From assembly GCF_003710865.1 (NCBI RefSeq), contig NZ_RHHO01000028.1:1-40442 (forward strand): DNA of 40,442 nucleotides. Direction: 5' to 3'. Positions 30,715 through 39,459 of this stretch are shown here, one piece after another. Both the position numbers and the translations under genes were made by a program. The notes under the pieces were generated by a model. It saw nothing but the letters and a program-made list of their open reading frames with translations, was not told the origin of the DNA and ran no database searches. Every line of letters starts with the position of its first letter. Position 1 is the stretch's first letter. This stretch comes from Brevibacillus borstelensis (GTDB lineage: Bacteria > Bacillota > Bacilli > Brevibacillales > Brevibacillaceae).

Positions 30715-32079
30715 CTACCGCGCCACTTTCATTTCTTTGGAAAGCTGGGCGATCCCCTCTTCAATGCAAGCCAACACGTAATCGATCTGTTCGTACGAAA
30801 TGACTGCAGGCGGCTCGATGCGAATCACCGTCGCGTTGTTGATCGTACCGCCGACGAGGATTTTCTTGCCGAACAGCATTTTGGCCAGCGTATAGCCAAG
30901 GTTGTTGGTGGCGAACTCCATCCCGATCAACAGGCCCCGTCCGCGTACGTCGACCATGACCTCCGGGTACTGCTCCTTGATCTCGTTCAGGCGCAGCATG
31001 ATGTAATCGCCCTTTTCCTTGGCCATCTGCGGGATGTTGTCGGCAAGAATCGTGTGAATGCCCGCGATAGCCCCCGCGCAGCAGAGCGGGTTGCCGCCGA
31101 AGGTGGAGGAGCCCAGCAGGAACGGATTTTCCTCCATTTTTCCCCACCATTTCTTCTTGGCGACCATGGCAGCGATCGGCATGACACCACCGCCGAAAGC
31201 TTTGCCCAGTGTCATGATATCCGGTACGACATCCCAGTGATCGACGCCAAACAGAGTGCCGGTCCGCCCCATGCCGGTCTGCACCTCGTCAACGATCAAC
31301 AGACACTCGTATTTGTCACAGATTTGGCGCAGCCGCGGCAGGTAGTCATCCGGCGGAATATTCACGCCGCCCTCTCCCTGGATCGGTTCGACGATCACGC
31401 CAGCCACCGTTTCGCCAGTAGCGATCAGCATGCGAATCGCCTGCTCCACCGCGTCCGCATCCCCGAACGGAACGTGCTGAAAACCGGGAACGAGCGGCAT
31501 GTACGGCTCGCGGAATGTAGATTTCCCCGACGCCGAAAGGGAAAAGAGCGTCTTGCCGTGGAAGCCTCTTTCCGTTGAAATGAAGCATTTTTTCCCCGTG
31601 GCCAGCCTCGCCAGCTTCAGGGCCATTTCGTTTGCCTCGGTACCGCAGTTTACGAGGTAGGAGTGCTGCAAATCTCCTGGTGTAATGTACGCCACCAGCT
31701 TGGAAAGATAGCCCCGCAGCGGGTCCACCATCTCTTGGCTGTGCAGAGCGTAGCGCTTCAACTGGGCCTCTACCGCCTTGACCACTTTCGGGTGGCGGTG
31801 GCCGAGCAGGTATACACCGTAGCCTCCCAGGCAATCAATGTATTCATCCCCCATCGTGTCGCGGAAAATGGCTCCTTCATCTTCCCACTCCACGACCGAA
31901 TAGTCGGTCGAAACAGACTTGCGGTGCGCAAGTATAGCCTTGGTCACATGGTTGGTAAAGTTCTCGACCGAATCGCTTACAATTTTCTTTTTCTGTTCGA
32001 CTGTCAGTGTCTCGCTTTCGATGAATGAAAGAATTTCACTGGCAAGCTCAAGAGATTCTTCCCGTGATTTGCGTTCCAT
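30715..32079 (-). CDS. Class III aminotransferase, putrescine aminotransferase (PatA/YgjG) type
   Basis: 454 residues from ATG 32079; an ATG nine bases upstream lies within the ribosome site. PLP fold type I blocks: LVNCGTEANEMALKLAR (143-159), RGFHGKTLFSLSASGK, VEPIQGEGGVN, LIVDEVQTGMGRTG (261-274) and the PLP lysine K293 in TLGKAFGGG. The long N-terminal extension (ERKSREESLELASEIL) and the length match putrescine aminotransferase better than ornithine aminotransferase. It converts putrescine to 4-aminobutanal (spontaneously pyrroline) with 2-oxoglutarate. It has its own sigma-54 promoter and is about 1 kb from potD, so uptake and degradation are probably co-regulated. Confidence 0.85.
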   Translation of the reverse strand: MERKSREESLELASEILSFIESETLTVEQKKKIVSDSVENFTNHVTKAILAHRKSVSTDYSVVEWEDEGAIFRDTMGDEYIDCLGGYGVYLLGHRHPKVVKAVEAQLKRYALHSQEMVDPLRGYLSKLVAYITPGDLQHSYLVNCGTEANEMALKLARLATGKKCFISTERGFHGKTLFSLSASGKSTFREPYMPLVPGFQHVPFGDADAVEQAIRMLIATGETVAGVIVEPIQGEGGVNIPPDDYLPRLRQICDKYECLLIVDEVQTGMGRTGTLFGVDHWDVVPDIMTLGKAFGGGVMPIAAMVAKKKWWGKMEENPFLLGSSTFGGNPLCCAGAIAGIHTILADNIPQMAKEKGDYIMLRLNEIKEQYPEVMVDVRGRGLLIGMEFATNNLGYTLAKMLFGKKILVGGTINNATVIRIEPPAVISYEQIDYVLACIEEGIAQLSKEMKVAR

Positions 32080-32120
32080 GCACCTCATCCTTTCCGGTTT
32101 GGTTTTTCACCTTGGAGAAG

Positions 32121-32138
32121 TTGCAAGAACAATGCCAG
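32121..32138 (-). promoter_or_regulatory. Sigma-54 (-24/-12) promoter of the aminotransferase gene
   Basis: On the minus strand CTGGCATTGTTCTTGCAA: GG (32136-32135) and GC (32124-32123) are separated by exactly 10 bases. It lies about 45 bases before the start codon. Confidence 0.85.
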
Positions 32139-32197
32139 CCGAAACAGAGAGAAATGCCCCCGATCTCCCTTCTTTTCATACAGAAATGCACAGTGAA

Positions 32198-32256
32198 ATG
32201 AGAAATCGGCTTCTCATATTCAAGAATGACGCGCAATCATTTGCTTGATGATTGGC
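32198..32256 (-). promoter_or_regulatory. Candidate activator sites upstream of the aminotransferase promoter
   Basis: ATGAGAA-ATCGGC-TTCTCAT (32198-32217) is a perfect 7-bp inverted repeat about 70 bases upstream of the -24 element. CAATCAT-TTGCTTG-ATGATTG (32235-32255) is a second. The TGAGAA half-site also occurs before the pot promoter. Confidence 0.45.
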
Positions 32257-32314
32257 TCAATCCTTTCTTCGTTTCCTGTTCTTGAGAACTTTCGTGCGGA
32301 AAGGAGAAAGGCGG

Positions 32315-32367
32315 TTGACAATACTGTTTTTTATATTATAATAGGTATCAGATAATAATTATTATAA
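32315..32367 (+). promoter_or_regulatory. dps/mrgA promoter with PerR box
   Basis: TTGACA (32315-32320), 16 bases, TATAAT (32337-32342). TAATAATTATTATAA (32353-32367) matches 14 of 15 positions of the PerR box TTATAATNATTATAA and covers the expected transcription start. Confidence 0.85.
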
Positions 32368-32385
32368 ATAAGGAGCGGATGAACA

Positions 32386-32820
32386 ATGGAAAACCTGTAT
32401 TCTGTACTAAATAAACAAGTAGCCAACTGGACGATCCTGCGCATGAAGCTGCAAAACTACCACTGGAATGTCAAAGGACCTGCATTCTTTACCCTGCACG
32501 ACAAATTCGAAGAGCTGTACAACGAAGCTTCCGAACACATCGATACTCTCGCTGAGCGCATCCTGGCCCGTAACGGAAAACCCGTTGCCACATTGGGAGA
32601 GTGCATTCGAGACGCCAGCATCGAAGAAGCAAGCGACCGCGAGACTGCTGAAGAAATGGTTCAAACACTGATCGAGGATTTTACCACTGTAATCGATGAA
32701 TTAAAAGACGGCATCAAGAAAGTGGAGGAACTCGGCGATGAGGGCACCGCAGACATGCTCCTGTCCATCCAGACCAGTCTCGAAAAGCATGTGTGGATGC
32801 TGAAAGCCTTCCAAGGCTAA
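32386..32820 (+). CDS. Dps/MrgA-type DNA-binding ferritin-like protein
   Basis: 144 residues, standard for the dodecameric Dps family. The ferroxidase ligands are all present with correct spacing: H26 (NYHWNVKG), H38 (LHDKFEELY), D53 and E57 (HIDTLAERIL). It stores iron and protects DNA under peroxide stress. AAGGAG precedes ATG 32386. The PerR box in its promoter is the same regulation as B. subtilis mrgA. Between its stop and terminator lies a tandem 21-bp duplication. Confidence 0.92.
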   Translation: MENLYSVLNKQVANWTILRMKLQNYHWNVKGPAFFTLHDKFEELYNEASEHIDTLAERILARNGKPVATLGECIRDASIEEASDRETAEEMVQTLIEDFTTVIDELKDGIKKVEELGDEGTADMLLSIQTSLEKHVWMLKAFQG

Positions 32821-32837
32821 TCTTGCTGCAAGTGTGT

Positions 32838-32879
32838 TTTATTTCCTAATAGAGGAAGTTTATTTCCTGATAAAGGAAA
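32838..32879 (+). repeat. Tandem duplicated 21-bp hairpin after dps
   Basis: Two adjacent units, TTTATTTCCTAATAGAGGAAG (32838-32858; quoted in two parts: TTTATTTCCT, AATAGAGGAAG) and a close copy ending TGATAAAGGAAA (32859-32879). Each can fold as TTTCCT/AGGAAA. Confidence 0.6.
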
Positions 32880-32920
32880 AGAGGGCTTTTGTGCCGGAAT
32901 GCACAACTGCCCTCTTTTTT
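32880..32920 (+). terminator. Terminator of dps
   Basis: AGAGGGC/GCCCTCT with inner TTGTGC/GCACAA pairs, followed by TTTTTT. Confidence 0.85.
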
Positions 32921-32929
32921 GCTGCCCGT

Positions 32930-33403
32930 CTATGTCGCCAAAGAAAAAACAAGTTTTCTTCCGTCCTTTTGAACCTTGACCTGCGGCAAATGCTTGATCG
33001 TCTTGTGAATGCCAATGTACGGGCTGGCAAATTCGACTCCGCTCCGTCTTTTCAACTCATCACAGAGCTCATTCAACGTTAATGCCGACATCTCCCGCAA
33101 GATTGTTTCTACATGATTGGCTACAGTTTCATAGTCATGACGGGTATGCGTTTTTCGCCCTTTCAGCCGTTCCATCACTTCCACGTTCATGCCGACGGTT
33201 CCGTTCTCTGCTTCTTCCGCCAGCAGCGGTTCTTCATTGCCTTCCGCTTGGTCAAGCTCTCTTACTCGCGCCAAAATCTGCTTGATGTCAAGCCCGAGCT
33301 GTTTGTCTTGATCCACATATTGTCGGCGCAGCAAAGCCCGCTGTTCCAAAAGCGACTGCAGAGTCATTTGCAAAGCCTTACGTTCCGTGAAATATTCCGC
33401 CAT
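32930..33403 (-). CDS. Rok-like winged-helix DNA-binding protein
   Basis: 157 residues from ATG 33403 (AAGGGGAAGG upstream; the longer frame is spurious). Residues 1-53 form a coiled coil (ERKALQMTLQSLLEQRALLR, DIKQILARVRELDQ); an acidic linker follows; 88-157 is a small winged helix (DYETVANHVETILRE, LTLNELCDELKRRSG, PYIGIHKTIKHLPQVKVQ). The arrangement matches B. subtilis Rok, a nucleoid protein that silences AT-rich foreign DNA and competence genes. Sequence match is to the fold and layout rather than a strong identity. The decayed IS regions at both ends of the window are the kind of DNA such proteins bind. Confidence 0.6.
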   Translation of the reverse strand: MAEYFTERKALQMTLQSLLEQRALLRRQYVDQDKQLGLDIKQILARVRELDQAEGNEEPLLAEEAENGTVGMNVEVMERLKGRKTHTRHDYETVANHVETILREMSALTLNELCDELKRRSGVEFASPYIGIHKTIKHLPQVKVQKDGRKLVFSLAT

Positions 33404-33598
33404 AGCCTTCCCCTTTTTCACAATTATTTTGATATCCTTAATAATAATAGAATTATATGTAGTTGAAAACGGGTGATTTGTCAAACAATCAAACAGTGAA
33501 TTAGGCGCGGCGCTGCCCAATTTAGGCGCACGATATCCGGGCATCTGCTTATCCTGATGATAGGCATGCATACTAGAAATACAGAGGATGGTTGCTTG

Positions 33599-34372
33599 AT
33601 GGATTTTCACTTGACAGTCGTCGGCCTCCTGGTGGGATTTCTGGTCGGCCTGACCGGTGTAGGGGGCGCCGCGCTATTGACCCCGATCCTGCTCCTGCTG
33701 GGGATACAGCCCGCTATCGCTGTCGGAACTGATCTGGTCTACAACTCCATCACCAAGATTTTCGGGACCTGGCAGCATTGGCGGCAAAAAACCGTTCACT
33801 TTCCCATCGTGCTCTACCTTGCGATCGGCAGCATCCCGAGCGGCATTATCGCCGTGAATTTGATGAACTGGGTGCACCAGCATGTCCAAGGGGCAGACCT
33901 CATCCTGAAAAAAATACTCGGCTTTGTCCTCATCCTGATCCCCCTGGCCATCCTGGCCAAAAGCTGGCTCAGCCGCAAAAGTCCTTCCTGGAATAAATGG
34001 CAAAGCATGAGCACGCGCGAAAAGCGTACCCCGCTCATCATCATCGGCGCTTTTCTCGGCTTTCTGGTCGGCTTGACGTCCATCGGCAGCGGCTCGCTCT
34101 TTGCCATCGCACTCATGTATTTCTTTCAGCTCTCCGGCAAAGAAGTAGTCGGCACCGACATCGCCCATGCCTTTTTGCTGACCACGGCCGCTGGTCTGGC
34201 GCACATGAGCTTCGGCACTGTTCATTTGGCAACTGTCTTTTGGCTCCTGCTCGGCTCGGTGCCCGGCGTCTTGCTGGGAAGCCGCTTGTCCTGCAAGGTC
34301 CCCACCGTTTTCCTGCGCTATGCGATCTCGGTTCTCATCATCATCAGCGGAATCAAAATTATCCAAATATGA
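33599..34372 (+). CDS. TauE/SafE family sulfite/organic-anion permease
   Basis: 257 residues from ATG 33599; the ribosome site (AGAGG) is somewhat far. Eight predicted membrane helices with the family's two repeated motifs: LVGFLVGLTGVGGAALLTPILLLLGIQPAIAVGTDL (in part) and LGFLVGLTSIGSGSLFAIALMYFF, the second followed by GTDIAHAFLLTTAAGLAHM. Members export sulfite, sulfoacetate and related anions; the substrate here is unknown. It shares a bidirectional terminator with the ABC-F gene. Confidence 0.88.
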   Translation: MDFHLTVVGLLVGFLVGLTGVGGAALLTPILLLLGIQPAIAVGTDLVYNSITKIFGTWQHWRQKTVHFPIVLYLAIGSIPSGIIAVNLMNWVHQHVQGADLILKKILGFVLILIPLAILAKSWLSRKSPSWNKWQSMSTREKRTPLIIIGAFLGFLVGLTSIGSGSLFAIALMYFFQLSGKEVVGTDIAHAFLLTTAAGLAHMSFGTVHLATVFWLLLGSVPGVLLGSRLSCKVPTVFLRYAISVLIIISGIKIIQI

Positions 34373-34373
34373 C

Positions 34374-34414
34374 AAAAACCCTTCCCATACTGCAATCGGG
34401 AAGGGTTTCTTTTC
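34374..34414 (+). terminator. Bidirectional terminator between TauE/SafE and ABC-F genes
   Basis: AAACCCTTCCC/GGGAAGGGTTT is an 11-bp perfect stem (34376-34408) with T-rich sequence on both sides. Confidence 0.9.
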
Positions 34415-34426
34415 TGTTATCGGCAG

Positions 34427-36367
34427 TTATTTCCCTTGTTCCAGCTCTTCGATCAAGGCGGACAGTTCGGCCCAGCGCTCGATCGCAGCCTCCAGGTCTG
34501 CCGCAACCTGCTGCTCTTCCGCGTACAGCTTCTCCACTTTGCCGTAATCGCTGCCTGCCGAGGCAATCTCCTGCTTGAGCTGCACGCTTCTCGCCTCCAG
34601 CGCGGCGATCTTGTCCTCGATTGTCTCCCATTCCTTCTGGTCCTTGTAGGAGAGCTTGCGCGTGCGGTTGTTTCCGCGTCCGGAGGCGCTTTTCTCGTCG
34701 GCTGCAGCCGCTTTGGCTTCCGCCTGCGCCTTCCCGGCTTTTCGCTTGTCCGCAGCTTCCTGCTCCAGCTCTCTGCGCCGGACCTCGAGGTACTCCGAGT
34801 AGTTTCCGGTAAACTGGCGTATCCGCCCCTCGCCTTCAAACGCAAACAGATGGTCCACGGTCCGGTCGAGGAAATATCGGTCGTGGGACACGGTAATGAC
34901 AGCCCCCGGGAACTGCTCCAAATAGTCTTCCAAAATGCTCAGCGTCTGGATGTCCAGATCGTTCGTCGGCTCGTCCAAAAAGAGAACGTTGGGCTCTCCC
35001 ATCAGCGTGCGGAGCAGATAGAGGCGGCGCTTTTCCCCGCCGGACAGGCGAGAGATCGGCGTCCACTGCAAATGCGGCGGAAACAGAAAGCGCTCCAGCA
35101 TTTGCGAAGCGGTAATCACTTCCCCGTCACTCGTGTGCACGACCTCCGCCGCTTCCTTGATGTACTCGATCACCCGCAGCTTCTCATCCATCTCTACGTT
35201 TTCCTGCGTGTAATAGGCCAGCTTCACGGTCTGGCCCGTTTCCACCGTTCCGGCATCAGGGGCAAGCCGGCCGGCCAGAATGTTCAGCAGCGTCGATTTT
35301 CCGCTGCCATTGGGACCGATGATCCCGACACGGTCTAGCGGCAGGACGATGTAGCTGAAATCGTCGATGAGCTGCCTAGGGCCGTATCCTTTGCGAATGT
35401 GCTCAATCTCCAGCACCTTTTTCCCCAGGCGGCTCGCTCCCAACGCCATTTCCAGCTTGTCCGCCGGTCCGTCTACCTGTCTGTCCCGCAGCTCTTCCGC
35501 CCGCTGGACGCGAGCCTTCTGCTTGGTCGTGCGGGCCTTGGCCCCCCTGCGCAGCCAGGCCAGCTCCCGTCTGAGCAGATTCTGCCGTTTGCTCTCCGCA
35601 GCCGCTTCATTCTCTTCGCGTTCCGCCTTTTTTTCCAAGAAGGTCGCGTAATTGCCCTCGTAGCTGTAAAGCTTGCCGCGGTCAAGCTCAAAGATCCGGT
35701 TCGTGACGCGGTCCAGGAAGTAGCGGTCGTGGGTTACAAGCAAAAGGGCTCCCTGGTAGCGGGAAAGGTATTCCTCCAGCCACTCCACCGTTTCGTTGTC
35801 GATATGGTTCGTCGGCTCATCCAGGATGAGCAGGTCCGCCGGCTGGATCAGCGCGCGTGCCATCGCCACCCGCTTGCGCTGCCCGCCGGACAGCTCCTGG
35901 ACCTGCTGGGAAAAATCGTGGATGCCGAGCTGCGTCAGGATCGTTTTTGCGAGCGTGCTCGCCTCCCATGCGTTCGCTGTATCCATCCGGCCTTGCAGGC
36001 TGAGCATCCGGGCCTGTTTCTGTTCATCGGCAGGATCTGCCTGCAGCTCCCCCAGCGCCTGCTCATATTCGCGCAGCAGCTGCATCAGCGGCGAGTCGCC
36101 GTAAAATACTTGTTCGAGGACGCTGGAGTTTTCCGCAAAGCTCGGGTTTTGCGGCAGGTACTCGACGCGGAAGTGATTGGCGTGGATTACTTTCCCGCTG
36201 TCTGCCGTGTCGAGTCCCGCGATTATTTTCAGGAGCGAGGATTTGCCTGTACCGTTAACGCCGATCAGGCCAATCCGCTGGCCTTCCGCGATGTGAAAGG
36301 AAATCCCGTCGAACAGGACCTTCTCGCCGTAGCCTTTGGAAAGGTTTTCTACTGATAAGATATGCAT
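34427..36367 (-). CDS. ABC-F ATPase, YfmR/Uup type
   Basis: 646 residues from ATG 36367 (AGGTGA upstream; the longer frame has no ribosome site). Two ABC domains on one chain with no membrane part: Walker A GVNGTGKSS and GPNGSGKST, signatures LSGGQRKRVAMARAL and LSGGEKRRLYLLRTL, Walker B LLILDEPTNHID and VLFLDEPTNDLD. The linker (YEGNYATFLEKKAEREE) and a C-terminal coiled coil (YKDQKEWETIEDKIAALEAR) match Uup/YfmR rather than EttA. Such proteins act on the ribosome; YfmR is known to relieve stalling at polyproline. Not an export pump. Confidence 0.88.
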   Translation of the reverse strand: MHILSVENLSKGYGEKVLFDGISFHIAEGQRIGLIGVNGTGKSSLLKIIAGLDTADSGKVIHANHFRVEYLPQNPSFAENSSVLEQVFYGDSPLMQLLREYEQALGELQADPADEQKQARMLSLQGRMDTANAWEASTLAKTILTQLGIHDFSQQVQELSGGQRKRVAMARALIQPADLLILDEPTNHIDNETVEWLEEYLSRYQGALLLVTHDRYFLDRVTNRIFELDRGKLYSYEGNYATFLEKKAEREENEAAAESKRQNLLRRELAWLRRGAKARTTKQKARVQRAEELRDRQVDGPADKLEMALGASRLGKKVLEIEHIRKGYGPRQLIDDFSYIVLPLDRVGIIGPNGSGKSTLLNILAGRLAPDAGTVETGQTVKLAYYTQENVEMDEKLRVIEYIKEAAEVVHTSDGEVITASQMLERFLFPPHLQWTPISRLSGGEKRRLYLLRTLMGEPNVLFLDEPTNDLDIQTLSILEDYLEQFPGAVITVSHDRYFLDRTVDHLFAFEGEGRIRQFTGNYSEYLEVRRRELEQEAADKRKAGKAQAEAKAAAADEKSASGRGNNRTRKLSYKDQKEWETIEDKIAALEARSVQLKQEIASAGSDYGKVEKLYAEEQQVAADLEAAIERWAELSALIEELEQGK

Positions 36368-36642
36368 ATTGTTCACCTGTGCTTTTAATAGGATAGGAGA
36401 TGAATCGGTCCGAAATGGCTGCCTTCTGCATGTGCATGGCAGGCTGCCATCATTGCTTCGACCTGGCTTCGCCATGTTTTTAGCCTGCTTTTTGCAGGCG
36501 CGAATGCCATTCCATTGCGAAAAGCAAAACAGCTAAGCGCGTCAGGATGATGCTACTTGCAAATCGTAACACGTTTTTCGCCGTTGTCCCAGAGACATGC
36601 CTGCTCATGCGAAGGCAGTACAGTACAGCCCCGCCGCTTCGT
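36368..36642. other. Spacer between ABC-F and lacI-type genes
   Basis: Contains short hairpins (ATGGCAG/CTGCCAT near 36435-36451; GCCTGC/GCAGGC near 36482-36498) but no open frame or clear promoter I can defend. Confidence 0.35.
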
Positions 36643-37674
36643 TTACGAGATCGAAGGAGACTGGCGAATGACAGCCACGCTCGACTCCCTCACGATCAGC
36701 CGAGGCTCGAACTGCACGCGTTCATATTCCCCGGCCCCGTTGTCGCGAATCCGCTTCAGCAAAAGCTCGGTTGCCAGGCGAGCCACTTCGCCCCCCATGA
36801 TCGACACCGAGCTGATTTGCGGGCTTGTGACCGTCGTCCACAGGTTGTTGTCGATGCCCACGACCGCCACATCCTCCGGGACGCGAACTCCCAGCTCCTT
36901 GAACCGGTTCACGATCCCGATCGCCACCATGTCGTTTACCGCATAGATCGCATCCGGCATATGTTTCAGGCTGTAAAAGTAATCAGCCGCACGCACGCCT
37001 GTTTCAAACGAGAAGTCCTCGCCGAAATAGACGAGGGAAGGATCGACCTGCGGCAAAGACTGTTCATAGGCAAAGTAACGCTCCTCGATTTTGTTCTTGG
37101 GAGCACCCGCGTAAGCGATCCGGGTCCGCCCGATTTTGATCAGATGCTCCATGACCAGGCGGCCTTCCTGGCTGGCCAGACCGACAACATCCGCTTTCAC
37201 ATTGTCGTCGAGCTTTTTTCCGTAGTTGATGATCGAGACAGGTACGGTTGTTTTATTGATCAAGTCGACCAGCGTTTTGGGATAAGCCAGCGGCATGATA
37301 ATCAGCCCGTCCACATGCAGCTTTTTCACCTCGCGCACGATCTCCAGCTCGGCCCGGGCGTTCCCGGAGGTATTGATCTGCACGACACGGTAACCGTGCT
37401 GCTTGGCAGTCTGCTCCACAGACCAGGCGATATCAGGAATGATTGCATTGCGGATATCCGGCACGGCCAAAGCAATTTGATTCGTTTGCCGCACCTTCAG
37501 GCTTTGCGCTGACGTATTCGGAATAAAGCCCATTTCTTCGATTATTTGCAGGATCAGCGCCTTTGTTTTCGGGCTGATCCCGCCGCTATTGTTAATGGCC
37601 CGGGATACGGTGGCAATCCCTACCCCTGCCTTCTTTGCTACATCTTCAATCGTTACTTTTTTCTTTGTGGCCAA
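36643..37674 (-). CDS. LacI/GalR-family transcriptional repressor
   Basis: 343 residues from TTG 37674 (GGAAGGGA upstream); the longer frame to 37722 has no ribosome site. The N-terminal HTH and hinge VTIEDVAKKAGVGIATVSRAIN (in part, residues 7-28) is typical, followed by a periplasmic-binding-like sensor domain with DVAVVGIDNN and HMPDAIYAVNDMVAIGI. The ligand is probably a sugar or a sugar-derived signal but cannot be named. A perfect LacI-type operator GGAAACGTTTCC lies in the intergenic region shared with bdhA, so it likely represses bdhA and perhaps itself. Confidence 0.88.
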   Translation of the reverse strand: MATKKKVTIEDVAKKAGVGIATVSRAINNSGGISPKTKALILQIIEEMGFIPNTSAQSLKVRQTNQIALAVPDIRNAIIPDIAWSVEQTAKQHGYRVVQINTSGNARAELEIVREVKKLHVDGLIIMPLAYPKTLVDLINKTTVPVSIINYGKKLDDNVKADVVGLASQEGRLVMEHLIKIGRTRIAYAGAPKNKIEERYFAYEQSLPQVDPSLVYFGEDFSFETGVRAADYFYSLKHMPDAIYAVNDMVAIGIVNRFKELGVRVPEDVAVVGIDNNLWTTVTSPQISSVSIMGGEVARLATELLLKRIRDNGAGEYERVQFEPRLIVRESSVAVIRQSPSIS

Positions 37675-37896
37675 GAGAGATGTCCCTTCCTTATTGGAAT
37701 CGTTTTCTGCGATACGAACCAACGTCGGTCGCCTCGATCTATTATATCATAGGAGGCGATGCTTTGACGGGAGGCGGGCTGCACACCGGGGCCTCGGACC
37801 CTCCTGCCGCAAAAAAGGATCGACGCACGCAAAAGCATCCGTGATCAAGCTTTTCAGGAAGGTATTTTATTCCAACACTTTCATTCAAAAAGCACT

Positions 37897-37944
37897 TTGA
37901 CAATGTATCAAACTTGTGACATATTAATTTTCGGAAACGTTTCC
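37897..37944 (+). promoter_or_regulatory. bdhA promoter with LacI-family operator
   Basis: TTGACA (37897-37902), 17 bases, CATATT (37920-37925), then the perfect 12-bp palindrome GGAAACGTTTCC (37933-37944), a standard LacI/GalR-type operator, over the expected transcription start. The repressor gene is divergent and adjacent. The rest of 37675-38000 shows nothing else. Confidence 0.75.
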
Positions 37945-38000
37945 TATTTTTCTTGCTGGACTCTATTTTTATGATCCGAACTGACAAGGAGATGGAAGAT

Positions 38001-39053
38001 ATGAAAGCGTTGCGCTGGCATGGCGTAAAAGACTTGCGTTTGGAAACAATTACGGAACCTCAAGCGCTCAAAGGGAAAGTCAAAATCAGAGTGGAATGGT
38101 GCGGCATTTGCGGAAGCGACCTGCACGAATATGTGGCAGGCCCGATTTTCATCCCGGAAGGCACCGCCCACCCGCTGACAAACGAAAAAGCCCCTATTGT
38201 AATGGGACATGAATTTTCCGGACAAGTCGTAGAGGTCGGAGAAGGTGTCACCTCCATCAAAGCAGGCGACCGCGTCGTCGTCGAGCCCGTCTTCGCGTGC
38301 GGGACATGCCCGGCGTGCAAGCAAGGCAAATACAACCTTTGCGACAAAATGGGCTTCCTCGGCCTCGCCGGCGGTGGCGGCGGGTTTTCGGAATACGTAG
38401 CCGTCGATGAGCACATGGTCCATAAAATTCCCGACAGCGTCTCTTATGAGCAAGGCGCTCTGGTCGAACCGTCCGCTGTCGCGCTTTACGCTGTCCGCTC
38501 CAGCCAGTTGAAGGTCGGAGACAAGGCTGTCGTGTTCGGTACCGGACCGATCGGCTTGCTCGTCATCGAAGCACTGAAGGCTTCCGGGGCCTCGGACATT
38601 TACGCCGTCGAGCTGTCGCCGGAACGCAAGCTCAAAGCAGCAGAGCTGGGCGCGATCGTCCTCGATCCGAAAGAGTGCGATGTCGTCCAAGAAATTCACA
38701 AACGGACAGGCGGCGGAGCCGACGTCGCCTTCGAGGTAACCGGCGTTCCTCCTGTTCTCACCCAGGCGATCGAGTCGACCAAAATCGGCGGACAGATCAT
38801 GATTGTCAGCATTTTCGAAAGAGAAGCGCCTATCAAACCGAACCACATCGTCATGAAGGAGCGGACCATGACAGGCATCATCGGGTATCGCGATGTATTC
38901 CCGGCCGTCATCAGCCTGATGGAAAAAGGGTTCTTCCCTGCCGAGAAGCTGGTTACCCAGCGAATCAAGCTGGATGATGTCGTGGAGCAAGGCTTTGAGG
39001 CTTTGTTGAAAGAGAAAAATCAGGTGAAGATTCTGGTGAGTCCTAGGTTGTAG
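38001..39053 (+). CDS. bdhA: Zinc-dependent (R,R)-2,3-butanediol dehydrogenase type alcohol dehydrogenase
   Basis: 350 residues from ATG 38001 (AAGGAG upstream; the longer frame lacks one). Catalytic zinc ligands C37, H70 and E71 (CGICGSDLHEY, GHEFSG); structural zinc C100, C103, C106, C114 (CGTCPACKQGKYNLC). The Rossmann loop VVFGTGPIGLL binds NAD. The HPLTNEKAPIVMGHEFSG stretch is characteristic of BdhA, which interconverts acetoin and 2,3-butanediol at the end of overflow metabolism. Monocistronic, probably controlled by the adjacent LacI-type repressor. Confidence 0.88.
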   Translation: MKALRWHGVKDLRLETITEPQALKGKVKIRVEWCGICGSDLHEYVAGPIFIPEGTAHPLTNEKAPIVMGHEFSGQVVEVGEGVTSIKAGDRVVVEPVFACGTCPACKQGKYNLCDKMGFLGLAGGGGGFSEYVAVDEHMVHKIPDSVSYEQGALVEPSAVALYAVRSSQLKVGDKAVVFGTGPIGLLVIEALKASGASDIYAVELSPERKLKAAELGAIVLDPKECDVVQEIHKRTGGGADVAFEVTGVPPVLTQAIESTKIGGQIMIVSIFEREAPIKPNHIVMKERTMTGIIGYRDVFPAVISLMEKGFFPAEKLVTQRIKLDDVVEQGFEALLKEKNQVKILVSPRL

Positions 39054-39074
39054 GTGCAGGTGTTTTCGGGAAAG

Positions 39075-39106
39075 GTGCCCTTGGGTCGGACTCAGGGGCA
39101 CTTTAT
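39075..39106 (+). terminator. Possible terminator of bdhA
   Basis: GTGCCC (39075-39080) pairs with GGGCAC (39096-39101), followed by TTTAT; the T run is short. Confidence 0.5.
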
Positions 39107-39204
39107 CCTGCTACATAGAAGCTTGTTAGCAAAAAAGGAGTTTCTTGATGTATGACGACCAGCAGAAGAAATTTTACAATTGAGGAAAAATGTTGAACCG
39201 TATT

Positions 39205-39459
39205 GAAAATTCCGAAAGAAGAAAATCCAATGAAGGTCGGCTGGATGTATCTGTACGCCGTTATGGACTGGCATTCCCCCTATATCATCGATTGCAGCTA
39301 TACCAGAGTCTGGGTTGGTTTCGTTGGGAGACCGTGAAACGGGCCTTATCGAGACGCAAGGCCGAAATTATCCGCAGTGATCAAAAACCATACCCGGTTG
39401 TTGTGTATAACCGAGATGCAATTCTGCAATCCACCAGACAATATGTAAAAGAAAACTAA
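39205..39459 (+). pseudogene. IS3-family transposase fragment, frameshifted
   Basis: From ATG 39230 one frame reads MKVGWMYLYAVMDWHSPYII, the integrase-core motif of IS3-family transposases (K.G.MYL.A..DW.S.Y), up to about 39290. A different frame then reads ETVKRALSRRKAEIIRSDQ (about 39330-39385), matching the following ALE..GKPEIFNSDQ segment that carries the second catalytic Asp. Start, remaining DDE part and terminal repeats are missing. A plus-strand frame through 39190-39459 joins these pieces only by chance. Confidence 0.6.
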
